DNA of 64,000 nucleotides from Branchinecta lynchi (GCA_023053575.1 JAKZAP010000018.1:16148202-16212201), one strand, 5' to 3'; shown: positions 9,928 through 20,133, counted from the stretch's first letter. A program made the numbers and translations. The notes: a model not told the origin generated them from the letters alone.

Positions 9928-10305
9928 TTTGAACTTTAATTATACCAAAAGATTTGGCAGATAATGTGCACCTCTAGTATTTTTCATCGATTTTTCCTGC
10001 GCACCATCAAAGAATTAGGTCTATACTGAATATGGGTGGTTTAAACTGAATGGTGGGTATGGTCCCCAGGGGATCATAGAGTTTGTCCAACACAGACCGT
10101 TCGATTTTACCTTAAAGGCACAGAAAACTTGACTACGCAACTTTCGGCCATCAAACCGACCTGGGTGGCTTAGATAAAGATACAGGGCCTTATTGTCGAC
10201 AGGACCCCCCTTCTTTGTTATCTCGAACCCCCTCCTTAGTGTTGTTCCCAAAGCTAGCTGGCAGGGCCTTGCCCCTTATGCACTGTAATTATTCACTTAT
10301 ACACT
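9928..10305. other. Unassigned DNA
   Basis: No coding similarity or repeat boundary is recognised here. Confidence 0.3.
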
Positions 10306-10309
10306 GTAA

Positions 10310-10395
10310 AAGTTCGCCTTTGGCCGCGTTTCGGCCATAGTATCGGGATAGTAGTCAAGAGGTCGTGCGTTCGATTCCTACTCCCGGCACACAGA
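10310..10395 (+). repeat. tRNA-like SINE remnant
   Basis: AGGTCGTGCGTTCGATTCC with CTACTCCCGGCA resembles the T arm, B box (GTTCGATTCC, 10369-10378) and acceptor end of a tRNA. An A-box-like TAGTAGTCAAGAGG lies too close for an intact tRNA. The likely reading is a degraded tRNA-derived SINE rather than a functional tRNA gene. Confidence 0.45.
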
Positions 10396-10883
10396 CTTTT
10401 TGCTTTTTTTTCTACTAACTCAAAAGTCGAATTCTCGGAAACTGCAATGGTCGTAACGAGAATTTTTCTTACTCTCAATATCGACTCAGGGTACATTCTT
10501 GATATGTCAGCTAGCTCCCCGAGTCACGTTTGAGTCAAGTTTTCTGTTCCTCTAATTTCAGTGGCAAATATCGCTTTATTTCGCCAATTACTTCAGATAT
10601 CAGCACAAAAGTATAAAAAAAAAGAGTTAAGAATGTAAATTGGTTGAGAATCACTGATTGCATTTTTGCAGATACCATGGTATCTGTTACCACGGTAATT
10701 GGATCTGCAGTTAGTCGTTTCTGCAGTAACCGTTGTATCTGATATACGGTTGCTCTGAAAAAAAGACAATTGCCGAAATTGCACTTTTCGAAGTCATCCC
10801 AAAAGAAAAACTGATATTCAATCACATCACTAAGTGCCGAACTTCTTTCCCATCAATTTGAGGACCTATTCACTATAAACCAT
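10396..10883. other. Unassigned DNA with a short palindrome
   Basis: The only feature noted is an 18-bp perfect palindrome, CAGATACCATGGTATCTG (10669-10686), followed by a diverged inverted partner around 10720. Confidence 0.35.
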
Positions 10884-10968
10884 ATATAGATATATATATA
10901 TATATATAGATATATATATATATATATAGATATATATATATATATAGATATATATATATATATGTGTA
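10884..10968. repeat. (TA)n/(GATA) microsatellite
   Basis: Long TA runs are punctuated every ~18-22 bases by GATA or AGATA, ending in TATGTGTATGTATATACGTG. Confidence 0.9.
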
Positions 10969-11470
10969 TGTATATACGTGTAGGTAAAAGCCAGTGACAA
11001 TATACACAACTACAAACACAAAATGAAGAAAAAAGGAAAAACAGTAACACTCAACAGGTTCAAGTCGCTGCCTTCCGCGCCTCCACGTCTTGCTCTATAA
11101 AACAACATAACGCAATAATTGAATCTCTCGAAGTAGTCCCCAAAATACCAGGGAGCAGCGTTACACCCCCTCGACAAAATTTATCCCGGAAATTCACCAA
11201 ACTTTGGCAACTATCAGAAAATGGAAACGATCCGCTATAGACCGTTTTTCTTCCAGCGGCATAACATCACTTGTGGTAAAACTCGGTCAAGTTAACTCGC
11301 TAGATGGAGTTTACGTAACCTAGACCACAAAATATTCTGACAGGTTTTCGTCAAGTTTCAGCTAAAATCTTAAAAGTTATAGAGGTATCGGTATCTCCGG
11401 TTTTGAGGATAGGCACAACGATTTTCGTAAAAAAAATAAAATAAATAAGAATTCAGCATACCATTTAGTT
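10969..11470. other. Unassigned DNA
   Basis: No gene or repeat boundary is recognised in this stretch. Confidence 0.3.
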
Positions 11471-11472
11471 TA

Positions 11473-11633
11473 CACTTTAAAAAGTTTCCCCGAGTATGGA
11501 TTAAAGTTATCTGCAGTATTTGCTACTCGGATTAGTATTATCTCTACTGATAAGATTAATCCGAATTAGAGGAAAGATTACCTTAGTAGAGACAAGATTA
11601 ATCCGAGTAGCAAATGCTGCAAGATTTTTTTTC
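11473..11633. mobile_element. Family A element, copy A3
   Basis: CACTTTAAAAAGTTTCCCCG follows TA (11471-11472). Mirrored GATTAGTATTATC and GATTAATCCGAGTAGC blocks are present, and the right end is damaged after GCAAGATTTTTTTTC. Confidence 0.75.
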
Positions 11634-11764
11634 AAGGATACGAGCTCGTTAGCTCGGCCCCACAAAGACCGGCTTACTCTAGTAATGATAATTAGGTACT
11701 ATACAAATTTTTTTAAAACCTTGATACACGAACTCGAACTAAAATAAAGTTCTTCTCGCGAAAT

Positions 11765-11852
11765 TTTAGAACATTATATATATGTACATTATATAATGTA
11801 TACATATAATGTACATTATATGAAGATTATATATATATGTGTGTATATATGT
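11765..11852. repeat. AT-rich palindromic microsatellite
   Basis: Overlapping palindromes of ATTATATAATGTATAC and TATAATGTACATTATA are followed by TATATATGTGTGTATATATG. Confidence 0.75.
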
Positions 11853-11875
11853 GTTTTGTTTTATTTTCTTTATTT

Positions 11876-11945
11876 TCCTCATTTACTCCGCCTTTTCAAA
11901 ATGGCGGGTCATAAATAAATTACTTACTTACTTACTGACTTATTA
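11876..11945 (+). pseudogene. LINE 3' terminus remnant
   Basis: The motif TTTACTCCGCCTTTTC, then AAATGGCGGGTCATAAATAA, then (ACTT)n matches the 3' ends seen near 15350-15418 and, inverted, near 17310-17350. It is a truncated LINE tail without coding sequence. Confidence 0.5.
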
Positions 11946-12008
11946 TAATAAGCACCGTATCACCAGGAGGCCAGAACCTTTCATTTTCGAAGACTATGGG
12001 TGTACACA

Positions 12009-12133
12009 GGCCCGTATCCAGGAATTTATTTCGGGGGGGGGGGGGGGGGGGGGGGTTGCCTGCGGGTCCGACAAAAACGTACAAAAAAAGACATAGATCG
12101 GACGGAAAAGCCTATCCCCCCTGGATACGGCCT
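12009..12133. mobile_element. Short inverted-repeat element with G-run interior
   Basis: AGGCCCGTATCCAGG (12008-12022) is inverted as CCTGGATACGGCCT (12120-12133). A run of about 22 G's lies just inside the left end. Related fragments (ATCCAGAGAATTTATTTCGG followed by a G run) occur near 19117-19147. Confidence 0.6.
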
Positions 12134-12158
12134 TTGGGCGTCCAGTACAACAGGTCTA

Positions 12159-12402
12159 GACTAAATCTCAGCCGATTTTCCGAAACTCGGGAGGTAAGTC
12201 GACGGGAGGTCATGAAATAAGTTTGGAAATTCGATTAAATTTATATTTTTCAATTTGGGGTTGGGTCTATGTATAGAGCGGAGTGCGTTTGAATTTATAA
12301 ACCGTTTTAGGGACAATCAGTAAGGTTTGGGTATGGGAATATAAAATTCTCTTGTAACTTGATCTGACGTCGGTCCTCCGGATAATCGGCTGAGATTTAG
12401 TC
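12159..12402. mobile_element. Short inverted-repeat element
   Basis: GACTAAATCTCAGCCGATT at 12159 is inverted exactly as AATCGGCTGAGATTTAGTC ending at 12402, with TCCG beyond it on both arms. No coding sequence lies between. Superfamily is unassigned. Confidence 0.7.
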
Positions 12403-13051
12403 GACACCATACAAGTACAAGAAAATTATCGTCGACCGCCATCTCTCGAGCTTGACGTTTGGCAGTTAACTCACCCAGTTTTTGCTAGATGGCGTTTGAT
12501 ACCTGAAAACTAGGGAATGAAACCTTCCGAGCGTTCTCACTGGAAAGTTCAGGAGGTCGACGGCGTGACTATGAAGGAAAACATATTAGGTTTTTGAGGA
12601 CGAGAAATAGTCTGATTCAGGCTCTCATATCCGATTTTTCGGTTTCCCCTGCCTCTTTGAAGAAAACGGAAGGATAAACTTGTGGTTGTTTAATTTAACT
12701 TTCTGGTATCTATTTCTGCATTTATTTTGTATTGTTTTGTTTGATGGTTGGTTCTTTTTGTATTGTTTGTTGTTGCTATGTCTCATAGTCTTTAAACGTA
12801 AATACATAAAGTATCGCTTCTGCTGAAAAGAAATAAGCAACCTTTTGTAATTCTCAAGTCCGATTGTGGCCTTTGTTCGTGACACCTCTCTTATGCCCAT
12901 TTGATAATGTTCTATTTTCTAGCTGCCCGTCAACCAGCCAATGCAAAGTGGCCTCCAGCATCGGGCATTGCGATGAGTTTCTTCTTTTCTTCAGGGAAAC
13001 TGAACAGGGAAAAAATAGTGCACAATTTAGTGAAACACCCTGGCAGATATA
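12403..13051. other. Unassigned DNA
   Basis: A minus-strand open frame (12625-12900) is low-complexity, rich in Lys/Asn/Gln and not credible as a gene. No repeat boundary was identified. Confidence 0.35.
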
Positions 13052-13527
13052 GAACGTGTCCGAAAGCTCCGAAACGAACGAAAATGCTGAATTAATTCAG
13101 CATTTTATGCAGCATTTCGCTTTCAGACCTAAATTTTCGCTGAATTAATGCAGCATAAAATTCATCGAAAAATGCTAAATTTTCATGAAGAAACTGAGGA
13201 GTACGGCGATTCTCTCAGTGTTTTCTGCGGCAAACGTAACAAATTCAAAAAGACAACTGACAATTCGGCAAAAATACCAAATTTAAGAGAGCTGGCGATC
13301 ATGGCCAACGAAGAAAGGAAAGATAAGAAGGTTGGATATCAGTAGCTCATCCATTTTGTCAGCTTTTTACAGCTAATTCTTTTTTCTTCTTCTTCTTCCT
13401 GACTTAAATTTTGGTATTTCAGAAGTGTCAGAGAAGAAAGGAAGGTAACAGCTTTCGGACAAAAAAAGAAAAGAAAATGCAGCATTAATGCAGCATTTAC
13501 AGCATCGAAAAGCTTTCGGACACGTTC
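13052..13527. mobile_element. Inverted-repeat element with 17-bp perfect ends
   Basis: GAACGTGTCCGAAAGCT (13052-13068) and AGCTTTCGGACACGTTC (13511-13527) are exact inverted copies. The interior has repeated AATGCAGCATT/AATTCAGCATT palindromes at both sides and a 65-codon open frame (13148-13345, ending in NEERKDKKVGYQ) of unknown origin. ATA flanks both ends and may be a 3-bp target duplication. Confidence 0.75.
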
Positions 13528-13682
13528 ATAGTGACGTGCACGTGACATGCACTTCTAGATGTAATGATAGTCTAACGATGCTATTTATGGTATATTTACA
13601 AAGGAGAGGGAATTTATTGACTTGATTTGCTCCATGATTCGACATGCAAGACTTGCAGATAGAATAGGAACAAACACTTTTA

Positions 13683-13960
13683 TATTGTCAGAAGCTTCAT
13701 AAGAGGTAACACGAGGATGCGCGGCTTCAACTGAAAATGCGTAACAGACAACAGTTCAGATGTTATCTGTTTTGTTTCAGAATGTTATGCATAATAAGCC
13801 TCACCGTTAGGAAGGCTCTTCCTAACAAAGCTTGTTATGCATAACATTTCATGCATAACATTTTCAAATGTAACATATAACATCCAAAGTGTTATATATT
13901 ACGCATTATCTGTTGAAACCGCGCATCCTCGTGTTATCGGTTATGAAACTTCTGACACTG
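13683..13960. mobile_element. Family B element, copy B2
   Basis: The left end, TATTGTCAGAAGCTTCATAA, and right end, TTATGAAACTTCTGACACTG, are flanked by TA. The internal block GTTATGCATAACATTTCATG is shared with B1. Confidence 0.8.
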
Positions 13961-14405
13961 TAAATGTGACGATAGTTCGAGGATCCTATTTATGGTATAT
14001 TTGTAGGAGAACTTGTTAACTTAATCCGCTGAGTTTTGACCAGCAAAATGTGTGATTTTTTTTCTTTTATAAGTGTTGACAGTTTCTTTTGCCACTGGCT
14101 TAATTTGCCGCTCTTGGTCTTTCTCTGAGTTTCAGCGCAATGTCGCGTAGACTCAGGTTTTGTAAATACCGGTATCTAGTAATCATTGGATAGTTATGAT
14201 TTCTCTTCCTAGTTAGCCCTTTATCAGTTATGTTGTCTCTGTCCTACGATGATCAGATCTCAGGTGGGAGGGGCACAGGAGCCTATGACGAAATCGTTCC
14301 AGGTCACGATGGTTTTCAGGGGGGACCTGTTTTCTCTTGCCAGTTTTTGTGTGGAAGCTTCAAGCAAATGACACACCAGTACAGTAGAGGTATGCTTATG
14401 TGAAC
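13961..14405. other. Unassigned DNA
   Basis: No gene or repeat family is recognised here. Confidence 0.3.
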
Positions 14406-14573
14406 GTCTGCTAACAGTGAACGATCGCCGAAGAAAAAAACAAAACCCAAACAAGGCATTTTTTATTATGTTGTTTCTCTTGTTGTTTCGTCTGCTAACA
14501 GTGAACGATCGCCGAAGAAAAAAACAAAACCCAAACAAGGCCTTTTTTTATTATGTTGTTTCTCATGTTGTTT
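14406..14573. repeat. Two-copy tandem repeat, 84-bp unit
   Basis: GTCTGCTAACAGTGAACGAT begins at 14406 and again at 14490, with nearly identical sequence through TTATGTTGTTTCTC. The low divergence indicates a recent duplication. Confidence 0.9.
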
Positions 14574-14812
14574 CTCTTAGATGGTTGGGTATTACAGTAA
14601 CGAGTTCCTTTCCGTCTTTCCGCAGTACTGCACTTGTCGACATTAAGCGTAAGCTACAAATAGGGTACGCGAAGATTGTAGCAAATCGGGGCAAGTACAG
14701 AAGAACAGCTCTACCTTACCTTAAATTACCTTAAATCGCACTTCCAGCGAGATAAGGTGGTGTTAGCCTCCTGTAGAGTCTCTCGCTGGTTGGCGGCTTG
14801 ATTGTCAGATCG

Positions 14813-15418
14813 TTGTTGTAACATCGGCTCACTGGCACTCCAGTGTAGCCGGCATTGATTGGTTGATAAATCTTGTTGTCACATCGGCTCACTGGAATCC
14901 CAGTGCAGCCGACATTCAGCATTTCGCCAGTCCTCGTCCACGCCTTTCTTGAAGCCATCCAGGGTAGCAGCGTTGATAGTTTTTTCGGAAAGGCTGTTCC
15001 AAAACTTTATGCTTCTTTTTGCGACCCGTCTGTGCTTTTCTCGGTTGGTCTGTTTGATATTTTTGATAAACGGGATCTATCCAGAATAAGGATAGATTAT
15101 TTCCGTTACTGTAAGTTTCTTCTGTATCTGCCCCGGTCCCACAGTAATTCGAAGATTATTAAATCTTACGGAGCTACTGACATTTTGTCACGGCTGCAAG
15201 ATTTGCATTCTGATTTCCGTCAGAAGTCTTGTCTACGTCTGTTGCCGCATCACCGACTGATTAGACTTTTTGGCTGATAGTTGATGCGTATTGTCTGTTT
15301 TGTTATTTTCTTGTTGTCTCTTGTTCTTTTCTTTTTATTTCAATTTATCTCTTCTACTCCACACTCTTGTGTTCTAAAACATTTTGTGGGTTGTAAATAC
15401 ACTTACTTACTTACTTAT
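14813..15418 (+). pseudogene. LINE 3' end fragment with (ACTT)n tail
   Basis: A frame to the stop at 15277 reads LSRLQDLHSDFRQKSCLRL, then PHHRLIRLF, a terminal block also seen on the minus strand near 19920-20050. The 3' part runs through GTGGGTTGTAAATACACTTA and ends in (ACTT)n near 15418. A two-copy 60-bp tandem (14813 and 14873, each with CATCGGCTCACTGG) lies at the start. Confidence 0.6.
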
Positions 15419-15824
15419 TATGAATACTAGTAATAACTACTCACGCTTTTTTCACTTTTTGAAGATTTCGCTCTTTCACGGCTGAAAGTGACTCAACTGA
15501 CACCTAATTGCTTTTTATAATTTGAAAAGTTTGCCACGAGGAACGCATCTTCATTGGAGAAGATGGCGGTCCGAACCTGCAGATGCCTTCAAAAGAGGAA
15601 GGACCTTTTTAGGAAATCGAAAATCAAAGAAAGTTAATTAAATTTCTACTTCGAGTTTGTGAACAAATCTTCAGGATAACCCTGAAATAGTTGGCTGTTA
15701 GCTAATATACAGTTTGTTATTTTTCTTTTCTATTTTACTTTTTTAAATGCAAGTAACAAAGCCAAGGTATTAGAACAGTTAAAAAAGTGTTCAAATAAGC
15801 AAACCTCTACTATACTCCTTCAGC
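15419..15824. other. Unassigned DNA
   Basis: No gene or repeat end is recognised here. Confidence 0.3.
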
Positions 15825-16015
15825 CCAAGGTGACTGCAAGTCGTATTTGGTGGTGCTAAACGGATAAGTTAGCTGACGTTTTGTTTTAGTAGTATTTCGG
15901 CCCTTCTTGGAAAGAGTCCTCGCCAGGCTCTACCTACAAGAACCGAACCTGCAATTTATTCTTCGAGCTACAGCCTGACGAGGACCCTTGCCAAGAAGGG
16001 CAGAAATTAACAAAT
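15825..16015. mobile_element. Hammerhead-bearing family E, copy E2 (inverted pair)
   Basis: Two head-to-head copies of the family E ribozyme block are present. The minus-strand copy has TTTC at 15895-15898 and TCGCCAG at 15920-15926, that is GAAA and CTGGCGA. The plus-strand copy has CAGC (15971-15974), CTGACGA (15975-15981), the hairpin GGACCCTT...AAGGG, and GAAA (16003-16006). Downstream of GAAA the plus copy has decayed and the helix I partner GCTG is lost, so self-cleavage is unlikely. The arrangement matches E1. Confidence 0.6.
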
Positions 16016-16122
16016 CAGATCCGTTAGAGACATCAATCACGCATTTGAACGCACAGAGTTTCTGTGTCAGTCGGGACCCCGAATTTCTTCTTTTGGAGCT
16101 GAGAATATTCGGCTCCAAACTA

Positions 16123-16317
16123 CAGGAGGGGTATCCAACCTCGAACCTGGCCTAAATAGTTTGGAAGGAAATTTCAGCCCAGTCCTAAAAAGGTCCAATT
16201 GTCAAGAAGGAAACCCTGAGTGACCCAGAACTTGTTTTCGACTGCACCGAAATTTTCTTGTAAGGTTTTCAGGCCAAGCTCGAGGTCATATAAATTCGAG
16301 GTTGGATACCCCTCCTG
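16123..16317. mobile_element. Mariner-like short element, 23-bp perfect ends
   Basis: CAGGAGGGGTATCCAACCTC (from 16123) and its exact complement ending at 16317 form perfect inverted ends reaching GAA/TTC. TA flanks both sides, which fits a Tc1/mariner or Pogo-type target duplication. No coding sequence. Confidence 0.8.
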
Positions 16318-16599
16318 TAAATGAATGAAATGTGGAAATTTCTGGTTCTGGAAAATGACCCCCTATCTATTAGTAAGATGGTTCGGAGGCTGTATAGCTT
16401 TTGCATTAAATCGCTGTCCTGTAGGGTAGATTCGTCATCGGACGTTAATTTTGTGCCTTCGTTGTAATTTTTAGTGTCGTATAATTTTTATAATCGACAA
16501 CGTGGATTAATTAAATATTGTATATTATTGTCAGCGATTGCGACAACTGCGGCCGTTTACAGGCTAATTTGTGCCGTATTTCTGGTCCGTTTCCAGTCC

Positions 16600-16978
16600 C
16601 ACTTCTGCTGGCATGACTGTTGCCCATTCGATAATTTCTCGTAAAAACCCAGGATTGGTCACCAAGAACCAGGGTGTACGAGTTACTTCAGGATACTTTG
16701 GGTTACATTAGGTTACTTTGGGTTACATTACGTGATATTGGGTTACTTTCCAGGGTGTACGAAGTTACTTTTGGTGACCAACCCTGGGTAAAAACTGTTG
16801 AGTTTTTTCGTGGAAACAGTCGATCTTTTGTACAAGTTGTCGGTTTTTCAGAAAATAGTGATTTGTTTATTAAAACAGTCGTGTTTTCGTCAAAACAGTC
16901 GTTTTCTCTTAAAAATATTCCGTTTTTCTGCTAAAACAGTCGCTAAAAATCACCACCCAGTCGGTAAATACATTGAAG
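16600..16978. repeat. Minisatellite family H, copy H1
   Basis: Degenerate ~20-25-bp units of the form AAAACAGTCGTTTTTCTC recur from about 16796 to 16950, ending AAAAATCACCACCCAGTCGG. The same block ends H2 at 56075-56104. The array is interrupted by the element at 16649-16787. Confidence 0.65.
16649..16787. mobile_element. hAT-like short element with perfect 8-bp duplication
   Basis: Ends CCAGGATTGGTCACCAA and TTGGTGACCAACCCTGG are inverted, with one mismatch. GTAAAAAC flanks both sides (16641-16648 and 16788-16795). An 8-bp duplication is typical of hAT transposition. The 139-bp interior holds repeats of TTGGGTTACATTA and two direct copies of CCAGGGTGTACGA. Confidence 0.8.
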
Positions 16979-17028
16979 GGGTACCGTTCAGGGTTAACTA
17001 ACGTTCAATGAAGCAGATCTCTACAGTA

Positions 17029-17198
17029 CACTGTAAAAAGTTTCTCCGAGTAACGATTGAAGTTAACTGCAGTATTTGCTGCTGGGATTAGTCTTATCTT
17101 TACTGGGATAAGACTGATCTGAATCAGAGAAAATCTTGTCTCAGTAGAGACAATATTAATCCCAGTAGCAAATACTGCAGATTTTTTTTTTTACAGTG
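17029..17198. mobile_element. Family A element, copy A4
   Basis: Both ends are intact: CACTGTAAAAAGTTTCTCCG on the left and TTTTTTTTTACAGTG on the right, with TA before the left end. It serves as the reference for the uninterrupted CTTTACTGGG site into which B1 inserted in A1. Confidence 0.85.
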
Positions 17199-17307
17199 TG
17201 GTAGTTGACTTTTATTTCAGCAAGTGTATGGAAGTGGTACTGTTCAATGTTGGCTAACGTTGATCGCATATCTCTACAGTACGTAGGCTCCACGTCCCAG
17301 CACCACA

Positions 17308-17352
17308 GATTTATTTTATTTATTTATTTGTGACCCGCTTTTTGGATAACAG
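17308..17352 (-). pseudogene. LINE 3' terminus remnant, minus strand
   Basis: The minus strand reads AAAAAGCGGGTCACAAATAA, then (AAAT)n, the same terminus found at 11890 on the + strand. Confidence 0.5.
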
Positions 17353-17387
17353 CTGAGTATGAGTAAAATACACATTAAAACACTTAA

Positions 17388-17756
17388 AGGACCTGTCTTA
17401 CCTATAATACTAACACAACCTATTCCATAATCACGCCGTATATTTCTAAACCCGGAGACCCCAGTTTCATACGGTACATTCTAAATCCCTAACAAAACCA
17501 CGCTGATTTTCTCACTTGCCGTCTTTTGCTACATTCGATGTGCATCACGCTGTCTACGGTTGTCTGCGAGGAGTTTTTCCATCAGAAAAACCGGTTTGTA
17601 AATTGTTTCCCTGTTTTCGCTGTAAGTCAACGGGTCTCGTAAAAGGTTTAAAACAGCCAAAACCGTTGGTTATTTGTTGAAAGCACAGCCCAGTTTTAAA
17701 GTATTCAAATATTTTAACATACTGTAATTTGAATAGTAAATAGTGCGAGAGGTCCT
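17388..17756. mobile_element. Element L, intact copy L2 with TTAA flanks
   Basis: Inverted ends AGGACCT(G/C)TC lie between TTAA sequences (17384-17387 and 17757-17760), suggesting a piggyBac-like nonautonomous element. It is uninterrupted at 17587/17588, where L1 carries the family C insertion. Confidence 0.75.
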
Positions 17757-17797
17757 TTAACAAACAATGTAAATAAACATGACTACATTGTTTATAT

Positions 17798-18012
17798 AAT
17801 ACTCTTGGTTACTAACTCTTCGCGTCTATGTAGAGTCGCCGTGTGCCTAGCGAAGAGCCAGAAACGTCACTGGCGCCACACAGAAAAGACGTTGTTGATT
17901 GGTTGACGTAGGATTTAAATCAAGTTCGAGTTTGAGGATTCGTTTGGGTGACGTTTCTCGTTCTTCTCTAGGTCCGCTGGCGTTCTCGGACTTGATCATA
18001 TTATAGAGTATT
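17798..18012. mobile_element. Family M, copy M2
   Basis: It starts AATACTCT (17798-17805) and ends AGAGTATT (18005-18012), a perfect 8-bp inverted terminus. The body shares GATTGGTTGACGTAGGATTT and TTCTCGTTCTTCT blocks with M3 and the LINE tail at 24490-24716. Confidence 0.55.
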
Positions 18013-18063
18013 CAAATCTCGGCCTCTACAGTCGGAATTTCAGACAAGAAATTAAACCTGATT

Positions 18064-18165
18064 GCACTATCAGAAGCTTGATAACATTGAAGACTTCGGA
18101 TGCGCAAATTAAACAGACAACACTTCGCGTGTTATCTAGAAGTGTTACAGAATATTTTGGTTGTG
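18064..18165. mobile_element. Family B element, truncated copy B3
   Basis: CACTATCAGAAGCTTGATAA and the following GGATGCGCAAATTAAACAGA resemble the left half of B2. The right half is missing. Confidence 0.55.
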
Positions 18166-18295
18166 TCTTTATTTTTTACTTTTCATTAAAATTAATGTTT
18201 AGTGATAAGTTTTACGGGTCTAGGTGACCCTCCTAGACGTGCCCCCTCCTCCCGGTACCAAAGGCCTCCTAGCTACAAATAAACGGTAACAACCC

Positions 18296-18400
18296 CCCTC
18301 CCCTCCCCCCCCCCCCCCCCCCCGAGTGCAAATATATGGGAAATTAGAAAATCGCCATTTTTTTTAAAAAAAAATTTGGGGGGGGGGGGTATCCAGAACC
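18296..18400. repeat. Facing C-run and G-run
   Basis: A long C run at 18295-18323 (with a few interruptions) faces a G run at 18380-18389. The pair could form a hairpin or mark the ends of a decayed element related to that at 12009. Confidence 0.5.
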
Positions 18401-19639
18401 TATGTTTTACAAAGGCTCATAAAACAATGTGTCCGTAACATCCAGAGATAGCGTTGTTTCTTATCTGTTTATACTTGGTTGTTTTCGGCTTGGCCAGTTC
18501 TCGCTCTGTCGCGTCACAGTTGTCCGGTATTCTTTATCATTCATTTATTTATTATTTATTCAGTATTTGTATTATCATCCTCAGTCTCGCACTTTTCTTT
18601 CACTAAAGTTGTTGCGGCTGCTTAAAACGGAAACCCCGCGTTCCATACCACGCATTTATTCAATACCGTCCCATTCAATACTGTCCACGCGCTCCCATCT
18701 ATTGTCACATTATCTCCATCTTCCGGCTTTCCCCTCCAATTCATCAAGGAAGCCTAGGGTCATTCTGAAGTCGACCATTTCCGGGAATTTCCATTAATGC
18801 CCCAAACTTATCCAGTATTACTTTCCAATTTCCTTCAGGCAGTAAATAACCCTTTTGTCCAGTGGAACTTGGACACTCAGGCCCTAGCCGTGACTAATTT
18901 ATACTGGACATCTATCAAATGGGTTGCCGTTTGGGAAGGAAAGTACAAGGTTACTAGATGAGATTAAAATTATGTCGTTGGTGAGAAGTCTAACAGCCAT
19001 TGTTTACTCAAGAAGATTTTTGAGCATGTATTTTTTTGCACGAGACGTAACGTTTTCAGACATTGGGAGTGATATTCTGGTTAAAAGGTCTTACAAAAAT
19101 CTCGACAAAAATTACATCCAGAGAATTTATTTCGGGGGGGGGGGGGCCCGCGGGTCGAACCTAATCTATACCAAACAGAAAAAAGAGAGCCTACACAAAA
19201 TTACTATTTTTGTGTGTTTTGGGGGGAGGGGGGCTCGAACTAACCCTATGACTAACGTTGGATACGCTATGCCAAATGCTGGATACTGGGACCCAATACA
19301 ATAGTGATGATTTCAGTGAAGCTCAGAAATCAGCCAATCACAATTCATCTGCAGTGAGGAAGGTCAGGGTTAGGGTACCAACAGCTATCCAGCTTTAGGC
19401 ATAGGCTATGTCAAACGCTGGGTATATCTAGCGTTTGGCATAGGGTATCCAAAAATCAAGGGTTTGTGGTTGACTGGGACACTATGTGCTCCAAAGTAAA
19501 GGTGAAAATATTAAGGTAAATGTTAAGTTATGAATAGATAGTAAAGGTAATAGAATTTTAAAGAAGAAAAAAATGGAAAGAGTAAGTGCCACACTTGTAT
19601 CGCTGAGTGGAGGAGGAAAAAAAAGAAATAGCCGGAAAA
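18401..19639. other. Unassigned DNA with G-run fragments
   Basis: G runs at 19134-19146 and near 19220 follow ATTTATTTCGG-type sequence, as in the element at 12009. Around 19240-19450 blocks of ATGCCAAACGCT occur on both strands. The open frame at 18429-18797 shows no recognisable domain. Confidence 0.35.
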
Positions 19640-19775
19640 ACTCGATTAAAATGCGTTACTTCGTTTGTCAGGTATCCAGAGATAATCGATTTAATCGAAT
19701 GAACTTATTTTCTAGGACTTGTGGTATCTATATGCCCGTGTCTCTCTGCTTGAAATATTCAGCAACTACAAATAA
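19640..19775. repeat. Family N, copy N1, left part
   Basis: Shares AATGCGTTACT(T/C)CGTTTGT, TTGTGGTA(C/T)CT(C/A)TATGC and AAATATT(C/T)(A/C)..CTACAAA with N2 and N3. The right part of the same copy resumes near 20310. Confidence 0.6.
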
Positions 19776-20130
19776 TAATAATTTATTTGTAACCCACTGC
19801 ACAAAAATAATGTGAAGAAGAGTGGAGTAAAAAACAATGTGAAGAAGAGTGGAGTAAAGTAGAGAAAGAAACAAATAAACAACTGAAGAAATAAACAAAA
19901 AAAATCAAGAGAACAAACGGATGAGCCCGTGAGATGGAGTAAGCCGTTCATATGTTTGTCCAGATAAACTTTTATGAAGCTCCTGGAGTTTTGCCGTTAT
20001 ATCGAGAGCTTTGTATTTTCGGATTTCGATACGATATAGGCAAATAAAGTAGGTATTTACAGTATTGGTAGTAACATGTATGTATCCATTGCCAAAAATA
20101 ACACATAACAAAAAAAATATATTATCATCA
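19776..20130 (-). pseudogene. LINE 3' end fragment, minus strand
   Basis: Minus strand frame to the stop near 19905 reads YRIEIRKYKALDITAKLQEL, then SHGLIRLFS, homologous to the end of the frame at 15277. The tail has GTGGGTTACAAATAAATTAT, then ATT repeats. It splits family N copy N1. Confidence 0.6.
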
Positions 20131-20133
20131 CTA

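Noticed and set aside
10310..10395. A functional tRNA gene
   Set aside because: There is a B box and acceptor-like end, but no anticodon arm and the A-box spacing is too short. It is better read as a SINE remnant.
13148..13345. A small host gene (65 codons)
   Set aside because: It lies entirely inside an inverted-repeat element with palindromic subrepeats, and no family is recognised.
14260..14538. A repetitive 92-codon minus-strand protein
   Set aside because: It arises from the 84-bp tandem duplication and has no independent support.
15895..15926. A working hammerhead on the minus strand in E2
   Set aside because: The core reads CTGGCGA; replacing the invariant A6 is expected to abolish cleavage.
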